Shown here: positions 44,720-56,700 of the stretch, one piece after another | Numbering within the stretch: position 1 is the first letter of the stretch | Layout: each line of letters opens with the position of its first letter | Source of the DNA: Tubulanus polymorphus | Taxonomy: Eukaryota > Nemertea > Palaeonemertea > Tubulaniformes > Tubulanidae | Direction: 5' to 3' | Assembly (NCBI RefSeq): GCF_964204645.1 | Contig: NW_027437432.1 | Coordinates: 149,653 to 213,652 of the forward strand | Length of the DNA stretch: 64,000 nucleotides | Position numbers and translations under genes: made by a program | Notes under the pieces: model-generated | What the model saw: only the letters and a program-made list of their open reading frames with translations | Database searches by the model: none | Told to the model about the DNA's origin: nothing

Positions 44720-47700
44720 GTGAGACTTGTAAGCATCGTAACAGTTTTATTACTTGGCATGAATTTTATTTCATTTTTGTGTTTTTTAATGGTTATCCCG
44801 ACCGGGTGCCGCGTATTGACCTCATTCTCATTGAGTAGTCGTAGTTTTCTAATCGCATCGACCAATTGTAGTGTGATATAAAGATTTAGAAGATGAATAA
44901 AAACTGGTTTTAAAATGAATCATGAAAAGTTGAGTCATGAAATTGGGTTTATCGGAAACGAGGCTTAAAAATATCATATTTTACAAACTCAGTGAGGATG
45001 GAATGTACATAATATACCAGTAGATAGAGATCAAAATCTGGATCCAGTTCCACGGACTTTTAAAGAGTTGACTGACAACTCTAACTCACAACTGTAGAAC
45101 TGGATCCTGAGTTCTCAGCTAATTCTAACTTACAACTGTCAAATTGGATGCTGGTTTTAAGCCGAGGCAGCTTGACATCTTATACAGTTCCTATTTAGAC
45201 CTATTTTGATTTTGATCTTCGTAAAACCAGTAAGAATTTATTTGACTAAATTTTATTAATTGTTATTGTATGAATTACAGGATCACAATTATGGAGCGCC
45301 ACCTCCTCCGACTCCACCCCTGTCTCCGATACCGGTTGTACCGATTTCACCGGCAAAGATTAACGGTTTAATCGACGTGGTTGACGCGGCTGATTCTAAA
45401 GATGCGAAGCTCGCTACGATCACTGATACTATTAACGAAGTTCTCAGTTCTACTACGTCTAATAAAGATTCATCCACGGATCTGGTGAATATTAATCCCG
45501 CAACTTTAGTAGTACCAGCACTGGCAGCTGAGGAAGAGGTTATAGATACAGCTGCTGCTGCTGTAGCTGCTGCTGATGACAGCGTTACGAGATGTGTTTG
45601 TGATTTTACACATGATGATGGTTATATGATCAGCTGTGATCATTGTCTGTAAGTATTATAAACATAGTGTCCTCACTGACATTGAAACTTTTTGACAAAT
45701 TTTACCAAAAAGCTGGAAAACTCGGGGGCTGGTTCCATAGTCACGACTTAAGACCAAAAGTGATCTTAAATCTTAAGACTGGTCTTAAGTTGTTAGTTAG
45801 ATTAGCTATAGAACTAATTTTGTCTTAGACCGGTCTTAAGTCTATACCCTGTCAATGGAACCGGACCCAAGGGATTATGACAATGTTTTTGACGGTGTGT
45901 TTGTTATCAGTCAATGATTCAATGAATGAATTGTAACTAATTCACTATTATAGAGTATGGCAGCATATTGATTGTGTTGGTATAGACAGAGATTGTATTC
46001 CTGATTCTTACTATTGTGAACAATGTCAACCGAGAGCTATCGATAAGAAGAGAGCAGTTCTGTTACAGGAACGACGTAGAGAACAGATATTAGCGCGTGA
46101 GTGCTTGTATTATCATCGATCGCCACTAGGGGGCACTATCTCGCACGCAGCTATCTGACATTTTTTGCATGTTTTAATATTTCAGTTACGATGAGACAAA
46201 AGCGTGGCCCGAAAAAAGGCAAAAAACTAAAAGATAAACAGCAACAACAACAGCAGCAGCACCACCTGGTGAAAACAACGAAAAACAAAGTGAAGAAATT
46301 TCAGAAGAAATTGATGATAAAATCATCGTCGTCGTCGACGGCAACGAGTGCGACGTCTGCCAATAAATGGGTTAAAACTGATCTGAAAGTAATCCAAGCA
46401 TCTACGATAAAAACACTTAAACTACCGAAAAAAATTAAGGTAAGTCTTTAAACCCCCCTCAATCCCCCACTCACACCCCTCAATCCCCTCTCACACCCCT
46501 CAATCCCACTCTCACACCCCTCAATCCCCCACTCACACCTCAATCCCCTCTCACACCCCTCAATCCCCCACTCACACCCCTCAATTCCCCTCTCACACCC
46601 CTCAATCCCCCACTCACACCCCTCAATCCCCCACTCACACCCCTCAATTCCCCTCTCATAACTTCTGCTGTATGCTGTATTTATAGAAACTGAAAGAGAA
46701 CGACAGCCCGAAAAATGAAATGAAGAAAATTGCGGCGAAAGTCGGTGGTAAAGTTTCCGTTACGGAAGATGAACCACTTCCTGTTTGGGACGACGACGAC
46801 GACTGTTCCGAGTGAGTTTAATTCTGTTTGATTCATGTTTGTGCTAATAGATGGCAGCAGTAGTATGTATATATAGTAGTTGTATATTTGACAGGGACTC
46901 GTATGAGATAGTATCGAGTAATATGTACAGCGGAGCAGTGTTAGAAATGTTCGCCGGTAATAAAACATATAACGGTGTGAAACAACATGTAAGTCTACTC
47001 ATCCCCCCCTCCTCCCTGTCACCCCTCCCCCCTAGTACACCCACACTCATCCCCCCTAGTACACCCACACTCATCCCCCCTCCTCCCTGTCACCCCTCCC
47101 CCCTAGTACACCCACACTCATCCCCCCTAGTACACCCACACTCATCCCCCTCCTCCCTGTCACCCCTCCCCCCTAGTACACCCACACTCATCCCCCTCCT
47201 CCTCCCTGTCACCCCTCCTCCCTGTCACCCCTCCCCCCTAGTACACCCACACTCATCCCCCCTCCTCCCTGTCACCCCTCCTCCCTAGTACACCCACACT
47301 CATCCCCCCCTCCTCCCTGTCACCCCTCCTCCCTGTCACCCCTCCCCCTAGTACACCCACACTCATCCCCCCCTCCTCCCTGTCACCCCTCCCCCCTGTC
47401 ACCCCTCCCCCCTAGTACACCCACACTCATCCCCCTCCTCCCTGTCACCCCTCCTCCCTAGTACACCCACACTCATCCCCCCTCCTCCCTGTCACCCCTC
47501 CCCCCTAGTACATCCACACTCATCCCCCTCCTCCCTGTCACCCCTCCCCCCTAGTACACCCTGTCACCCCTCCCCCCTAATACATCCACACTCATCCCCT
47601 CTTCCTCCCTGTCACCCTCCCCCCTAGTACACCACACTCATCCCCCCTTCCTCCCTGTCACCCTCCCCCCTAGTACACCCACTGTATGTTTATATTTTAT

Positions 47701-50700
47701 ATTTCAGCCCGATGCTAATAATGACTGCAGCCCTTTTGATCAACTGCTGGTTCAGTTGTGTAAAGTACGGCCAAATAGAAAGGTACGAATCAATTAGAAT
47801 ATTCCAGTTATTGTACGTGTAGGAGGAAGTAATTAATGTGATGTATGTTTATTGTAGGGTATCGAAGTCGCTCATAATGTCGTCAATGATCAGATGTTAA
47901 TTGAGTTTAAAGGTGAAGTAATGTTTAGAGAACAATTCGATAAGGAAAATAATTTGCTCAAAAAGTAAGTTTATCGTCGCACCGATCTGAGTTTAGTATC
48001 CGTCGTGTCCCTGTGAGTGATTGTATGATTCACGGTGTGTATTTCAGCAGCAGCAGCAGTGGTGGCAGCACCAGTCAGTTTCATCCGTTTGTTCTGTTTT
48101 ACTCTAAATACGACCGTTGTGATTTATGTATCGACGCTACCAAATATGGAAGTGAAGCTCGGTTCCTCAGGAGATCGTGTTTACCGAATGCAGAGGTAAC
48201 GTCCTCACTCTCCAGACCCCCCTCCTCTCCAGCCCCTTCCCCCTCCCTCCTCTCCAGCCCCTTCCCCGCCCTCCTCTCCAGACCCCCCTCTCCAGCCCCT
48301 TTCCCCTCCCTCCTTTCCAGCCCCTTCCCCGCCCTCCTCTCCAGACCCCCCTCTCCAGCCCCTTCCCCTTCCCTCCTCTCCAGCCCCTCCCTCCTCTCCA
48401 GCCCCTTCCCCGCCCTCCTCTCCAGACCCCCCTCTCCAGCCCCTTTCCCCTCCCTCCTCTCCAGCCCCTTCCCCGCCCTCCTCTCCAGACCCCCCTCTCC
48501 AGCCCCTTCCCCCTCCCTCCTCTCCAGCCCCTCCCTCCTCTCCAGCCCCTTCCTCTCTCCAGCCCCTTCCCCGCCCTCCTCTCCAGATTTCCTCCTCTCC
48601 AGCCCCTTCCCCGCCCTCCTCTCCAGACCCCCCCTCCTCTCCAGACCCCCTCCTCTCCAGCCCCTTCCCCCTCCTCCAGACCCCCTCTCTCCAGCCACTT
48701 CCCCCTCCTCCAGACCCCCTCTCTCCAGCCCCTTCCCCCTTCCTCTCCAGCCCCTTCCCCGCCCTCCTCTCCAGATTTCCTCCTCTCCAGCCACTTCCCC
48801 CTCCCCTCTCTCCAGCCCCTTCCCCTCCTCTCCAGACCCCCCTCTCCAGCCACTTCCCCTCCCCTCTCTCCAGCCCCTTCCCCGTCCTCCTCTCCAGACC
48901 CCCTCCCCTCCTCTCGAAACCCCACTTACCCTTGTAATAGTTGATATATATGTGATGAAGTTAAAGATCTCTGTAGTTAAGTGTTTGATGTGTTTGATAG
49001 GTTCGTCATGTAGTAGACAGTGGATTGATACATTTACTGGTTTACGCCTGTAAAGAGATTTCACAAGGATCTGAAGTCACGATTCCTTTCGATTTCGACT
49101 ATCGACAATGGTAAGTTTATAAACAACATAAAACTCCCCTCTCTGACATCATCATTGACAAACCTAGTGATGATTATACAGCACAGTGAAAAGGAATGAA
49201 ATGTTGATTTGTATTTGATTGTTACAGTTGTGAACCGGTAGAATGTGCGTGCTCCAGAAACAACTGCTCCGTCACAAAATACTTCAAAAACAGAGATCAA
49301 CATCCGATCATTAAACAGTCTTCAGAATCAACTACAACATTGACTCCTCCTACTCAATCTACTACTGTCAGTGTGAAAAAGTAAGTTCAATGTTAAACTA
49401 TCGGTCAACCCTTGATTATCAGCGTCCCTATAGACTTGACACAGGGTGGCGCTACTGAACTGCAAAACTCGGGGAGTCTGAAAAATCAGGAAATTTGACC
49501 AAAAATCTGGCAAACTCAGGGAATTCAGATAATGCTTTTGATCATAAAAAATGAATGAATTTAAACATTTTAAATGTAGAAATTTCACGCAGGGAATTTT
49601 TCATAATCACAGTGGATTTGTATATATTACCACCGTGTACTGCCCTCTGTCTCAATATAAACGATGTAATTCTATCGGTTTCCACTGAAGATAATCAACA
49701 GTTGACTGTTTTAATTTTAAACTCAGCTTCGTAGGCATTTTGTGTTGACACGCTATTATTACACTGTTATCAATAGGTTTCCTCTGAATTTAGTGAAAGT
49801 ATCAAGAAATAATTTAACCAGGTACGAGATTTATTTATTCAGCTTCAAGTAGAAAATGCCTCGGTTTATTTCGCATTCTTTCTCCGCAGGGGGGGGGGAA
49901 CTATGTACGTCGATTAACATTAGATTCCATTTCAGGGTCGTCGGTCAAAAGAGATCAAAATCGCAGGAGAAATCATCGGAACCGGAACCCCCAGCGCCAT
50001 CTATACCGGCGACCGGTACTACTAATAAACGTAGAGCTACGCCGCTGAAACCATCGACCGTCACGAATCAACAAGATAAAACAGATTTAAATAAATCGAT
50101 TAATACATCTGAGGATGATGAGGCTGGAGAGGAATCTGGTAATATAGAACTAGACGTTGAGGAAACATCTACTAAAACTACTACACCTCCACAACAACGA
50201 ACCAACAAAAAAATGGTCAGTATTTTACTTATTATTTCTCACTCTCTCTTTGCTCAGCACAACTGTCACATTTTAACTATTATAGTAAAAAGTGCTGGAG
50301 AAATGAAACAGCGCGGCTGATTACCGGTAATCAGGGAATAGTCGGGCTGTTTTCAGTTCTTTTAAAAAGTCATGGAATTGTATAAAACAGCTTTGAATCG
50401 GGGATAAGTTGGAGGGAAATTAGTTGAAAATGTGAGATCCCGTCAATGTGTTACATATTTGGTTACGGTAATTGATTAAGATTCGAGAGAACAATGTGGC
50501 GCCACCATGTGAGTGAATGTGTTACTATTTTTAGAATCGAGAGGAACGTAAAATGGAAGCAATAATGAAAGCATTCGAAATAATGGAAAAACGAGAGGAA
50601 AGACGTAAAGAGGCGTTGGCACGACAACAGAGTCATGATTCGTCGTCAGGGGCGACTGTTGGTGCAGGAGGGTCGAATGAAACTACCGTAGTATCATCAA

Positions 50701-53700
50701 CTACAACAACTACAACTACAACTACACCGGTTAAAAAAACACGCAAAAATAGTTCAGAAAATAATAAAAAATCTGCAAAACGGAAAAGTGTCGAGGAGAA
50801 ACACATTCAGGTAGGTGGCAGCACAGTACTTCTTTATTCCAGGTGGCAGCACAGTTCTTCTTTATTCCAGGTGGCAGCACAGTGCTTTTTTATTCCAGGT
50901 GGCAGCACAGTGCTTTATTCCAGGTGGCAGGTAGAATTTTAGACTGTGTGAAAAATGTTTGAACTTAGAAGATGTTTCCATCCTTGAGAACCTTCGAAAA
51001 CTAATATTATTGTTGTAATGTTTGCAGGTGTCTGAATCAGAATCTACAAATGTAAAAGATGAACAACCAATCATAAAACACGAACAAAAAACTGTTAAAT
51101 CGGAGCCGTCTGCTAGCAGCAGCTCTCAACCGTCAGAGACACCTGGTGTTAAACTAGAACAAATGGATGTAGGATCGACGAGTTGTGACGATTCACAGAT
51201 GATCTGTGATACCGCGATAAAACAGGAGCCACCCACTCCGGCTCCGGCAACAGCTCCGGACGAGCCTCCTGCTGTAGATTCAGAATCTACAGCTGACGAC
51301 AAACAGATTAAAACAGAACAAACAAAATTAAAAGGGTAAGGTTCATATTGAGAGGTAATGAAATATATAGTTCATCAGTTGATATATACAGGTATAGGTG
51401 GTAGGGTGAGATACTGCGTTGAAGGTGTTGAGTTTGAATTTTAATGAAATATTTTGATTTTAGAAAGAAGAGAAGGCGATCTTTACCGATTTCTCGCAGG
51501 TTTGTAGATTACTGAATTCTAGATGATTCAGCTGTTTTTACTAAACAGTTTAAAGTTCACTGTTTGAAACTGTGTATATTGTAGGCGTGTGACGAACAGA
51601 TCTCAAAGTGCATCAACCGATCAGTTAAACACCGGTGAATCAGTCGTCTCTACCGCTCCAGTTTCAATCACTCCCGATCCTTCAATTCAAGCCTTTCGAT
51701 TCCCAAAAACTAAAAAGGTCGGTTTAATCAGCTATTTGTTAGATAACTCTGTAAGATGTCAGTTAATGGACCGAGATAAAACACGTTGATTGAGAGATTG
51801 AACCCGAGAAGTTGTTTGTAATTATTGTCAAATTGCTGCCCGTATTGAATGAATTCCTTTGTGATTTTAGCACATGATGAATGAATGGTTTTCTGAGAAT
51901 GATTCCGGACGATCGATAAACGGAGCAGCAGCGGCTGCCGATGGAGGAGGAGTTGAAGGAGTAACAGCAGCAGCAGCAGCAGCAGGAGGAGGAGGAGGAG
52001 GAGGAGGAAACAGCAGCGGAGTCGACGAGGAGGAAGAACAAATATTTGTAAAATGTATCAATAATTCGAGAATTGATAATCTGAGTCATTTACGGCGTAA
52101 TTCGCACAACAGTGGTGGTAACCACGGTAACGTGCCGATATTAAAGCTACCGACGACTCATCATTATCATCATCATCACCAATCAACGACACCGGTGATG
52201 ACGAGTAGCAGCGCCGGAGGTATCGGATCGGCTAAAAAGGTAAAAATATTCCTCCTTCAATCAGTTTCATCGAATCAACTCAAGTTTTACGTTTCTTGAT
52301 TTAACAAAATTTAAAATCGAATTCACAATAGTTGAAATGAATCCAGGTCGTTTCTCACATCTCATTCATTCACTACATTAGTAAATGACTAGTTTAATTT
52401 CTTAGAATCAATTTGAATTTAACAAATTAAGAGCAGGATCTTGAAGTCCTGGGGCCGGTTCCATAGACAGGGCTTAGACTTAAGACCGGTCTAAGACAAA
52501 CTTAGGTCTATAGCCAATCTAAGAACTTAAGACCAGTCTTAAGGTTTAAGACCATTTGTGGTCTTAAGTCCTGACTATGGAACCGGCCCCTGACTTAAAA
52601 GTTGTAGAAGTTTTAACCATTTTGAAAAAACGTCATTTGACTTTGAGTGACACCTGGTGTGCGTTTCAGAAACGAAATCAGCACCGATTGATTTTGAGCT
52701 TACAACAGAAAAGAGACACATGTGAGACAATTTCTGTATGAAATAGAAATACAGTACGCACTGGCGCACTGGCAGCGCAATTACATAAAGCAGCAAAAAG
52801 ATTTTTTAAAAGTCTGAATAATTGTTTAATGAATTGTGTATTATTGTTTTTATAGAGATGGCTTCGTCAGGCTATGAATGAAACCGATAGTGGAACTAGT
52901 TCTCCTGTCCTTAACGGTAGCGCAAGTCCTAATACAATACACAGTTACATATCGATGAATAGCCCTTCGCATTCGCCACCTACTGGTGAGTTACTAACAC
53001 TAATCAGTTGTGACAGTTTGAATCACAGACACAATAAATATGTAACATTTATTACTATTTCTGAGAAGAAAATCTGAAAACTTTTATAAACATAAGTACA
53101 ATATTCATCATGTTGAATAAACTCTAATTCCGTTACTTATTACTGTTTCTGTGAAGATGAATTTAGATAAATCTGGAAACTATCAAATTCATTGATCAAC
53201 TCTCAAAACTTCATCAGAATTCTGTTGATTAGAATAACGATAATATATCGATTATTTATAGATTTTGTGACTCCATTGAAAAAGCGTCGTTTAGCTCGAG
53301 AGTCGATATCGTGTGAAGATGGTACCTTACCCCTTACTCCGTCCACTCCATCTACATCACCGGTTCCAGAGACTACGGCTACAGCTGCTTCACCGGTACC
53401 TGAACCATCAGCTACCGTACTGCCGCCTACACCTAATACACCCGGTGATAATCTCCTCCTCATGGTACGTTTATCAATCAAACAGTTCTTTCTCGCCCTG
53501 AATGTTGAACATGTGAATTCATGTGAATTGTGCTGTATTTTCAGAATCCATGTGCTACAATGTGCTATGAAAATACTGACAATGATCAGTTTGAAAATAC
53601 TAAAACTATTACGATTCTCAATACGAGTTCAGGATACACGCGAAATCCCAGTCCTGTACGCTCTAGGAATCCGAGTTCCAGTCCGGCGCTGTCTTTGAGT

Positions 53701-56700
53701 CCGGCACGGTCACAGCTTCCGAGTTTGAGTCCGGCGCGGTCACAGAATCCGAGTTTGAGTCCGGCGCAGTCTCAGAATCCGAGTTTGAGTCCGGCGCAGT
53801 CTCAGAATCCGAGTTCGAGTCCGGCACGGTCACAGAATCCGAGTTCGAGTCCGTCGCAGTCTCAGAATCCGAGTTCGAGTCCGGCGCAGTCTCAGAATCC
53901 GAGTTCGAGTCCAGCGCAGTCTCAGAATCCGAGTTCGAGTCCAGCGCAGTCTCAAAATCCGGCACGGTCACAGATTCAAAATTCGAGTCCGGTTAATTCG
54001 ACCGGCAGTAGTGTTTTACGTGCTATAGACAGTATTTGGAACGAACCTAGGTTAACACTACCGAGCGAAACGGACTCGGATGTAATGCACAGCAGTACTA
54101 CTGAAACTGAGTGTAGTTCTAGTGATCAACAACAGGGGGCGTGTACGTCGACTGACGAGGGTCAGGAGGTGGAAGCTGTTTGTAGTTCTAGCGTTACCGT
54201 TACTAGCGCCGATAGTAATTCATCAGATTCTACCGAACACAAACAGCAGACGCAGCAGCAGTGCGATACGAGTACACCAGGTGGAGCTACTACTCGTCAT
54301 TCTACCGACGTCGATTATTGCGTTACCGCGGCGACGGTAACTAACAGCGAACAGGAAGTGAATTCGACAGTGGTCGATTCGGTGGATGAATCGGAGGAAT
54401 CTATGATAACGAGTTCGTACGGTGAATCGCAGGGATTCGATATAGATGATTCAGCGGTTCAGATAGCGTCTAGTAGCACCGATCATAGCACAGCGGTAGA
54501 TTCATCTACTACGCATTATAAACTACACGTATCATCTACTACTGATTTAAACTATAATAAAACAACAAACAACACCGTCTCCACGACTACTATACAACCA
54601 GCGCCATCTATTAACCAATCATCGGAAGCAGCTTCAGTTTTACCATCGACGCCACCTACCAGGAAAAAGGTACGTTACGTTTTATCACTATCGTTTCAGC
54701 CTATTTTCTAACGGAATTCATTTAAATTTATTTCGTTTCTTTGAAGGTTTCATTGTTGGAATATCGTAAACGTATGAGAGATCGAGGCAGCACTGATCGG
54801 ACTAGCGTAGAACGGACTAGTACTGACTGGACTAGTATCGATCGGACTAGTATCGATCAGTCATCGGTTTCTAACAGTCGCGTCGAATACTCTACACCGA
54901 TATCTATCGCCGTGGCAACCACCTCGACGACCTCAAACTGTTTAACCGTCGTTACGGGCGACGTAGCCGTCGTCAATAGCAACACGCGGAACACTACTCC
55001 CGCGACGATGAACATTATACCATCGGTGTTACCGGTGGCAACCGCTGCAGCGGCGCCCCCTACACCAATCTGTTTAACCCCGTTACAGTTACCTAGCAAC
55101 AGTCAACAAGATACTTCATCGTCCAGCTCAGCCACGCAGCAAGGTCAGTTGTACTTTTACACCATATTTATCATATTAGTACATACAGCATATAGATGAA
55201 ATATAAACCAACGAGTGATGGATTTTAGTTTATACAGAGAGTATAGTGACGTGGTGACATCTAGTGGTGATATATAGAACTATAAGTCGATGATTCACTG
55301 TATCTCAGACACTACGACATGTATATATATAACATCATGTTTCAACTACTCTTATGTCTGGGTGTAATGTTACATTATTACAGTATTGAAGTACTACTTT
55401 ATCTGCCTCCCCCTCACTCTCTCACTCACTTAGTCTCACTTATATTGACAATCTCACTCAACATCTAGAAAACTGTTTGACCATTAAACAGTCTGTAAAA
55501 ACAGCCATCATTTTACTGCAATACATCACAGTCTGGCTGGACACAGTTTTACTGATCTTTATACAATTCTGATGTTTACGGGCCAGTGTAATTCTGATGT
55601 TTACGGGCCGGTGTAATTCCGATGTTTACGGGCCAGTGTAATTCTGATGTTTACGGGCCAGTGTAATTCTGATGTTTGCGGGCCGGTGTAATTCTGATGT
55701 TTACGGGCCAGTGTAATTCTGACATTTACGGGCCAGTGTAATTCCGATGTTTACGGGCCAGTGTTATTCTGATGTTTACGGGCCAGTGTAATTCTGACAT
55801 TTACGGGCCAGCGTTATTCTGACATTTACGGGCCAGTGTAATTCCGATGTTTAAGGGCCAGTGTTATTCTGATGTTTACGGGCCAGTGTAATTCTGATGT
55901 TTACGGGCCAGTGTAATTCTGATGTTTACAGGCCAGTGTAATTCTGATGTTTACGGGCCAGTGTAATTCTGATGTTTACGGGCCAGTGTAATTCTGATGT
56001 TTACGGGCCAGTGTAATTCTGATGTTTACAGGCCAGTGTAATTCTGATGTTTACGGGCCAGTGTAATTCTGATGTTTACGGGCCAGCGTTATTCTGACAT
56101 TTACGGGCCAGTGTAATTCCGATGTTTACGGGCCAGTGTTATTCCGATGTTTACGGGCCAGTGTTATTCTGATGTTTACGGGCCAGTGTAATTCTGATGT
56201 TTACGGGCCAGTGTAATTCTGATGTTTACAGGCCAGTGTAATTCTGATGTTTACGGGCCAGTGTAATTCTGACATTTACGGGCCAGCGTTATTCTGACAT
56301 TTACGGGCCAGCGTAATTCCGATGTTTACGGGCCAGTGTAATTCCGATGTTTACGGGCCAGTGTTATTCTGATGTTTACGGGCCAGTGTAATTCTGATGT
56401 TTACGGGCCAGTGTAATTCCGATGTTTACGGGCCAGTGTAATTCCGATGTTTACGGGCCAGTGTTATTCTGACGTTTACGGGCCAGTGTAATTCTGATGT
56501 TTACGGGCCAGTGTAATTCTGATGTTTACGGGCCAGTGTAATTCTGATGTTTACGGGCCAGTGTAATTCTGATGTTTACGGGCCAGTGTAATTCCGATGT
56601 TTACGGGCCAGTGTAATTCTGATGTTTACAGGCCAGTTAACTGTCGTCGCTCGTGTCCAAAACCTGTCCCAACCTATTACAACTGATCTTAAGATGTTTA

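Noticed and set aside
48099-49064. Long Glu/Gly/Arg-rich and Pro/Ser-rich frames on both strands
   Set aside because: Produced by the CT-rich intronic minisatellite next to KMT2E coding exon 10.
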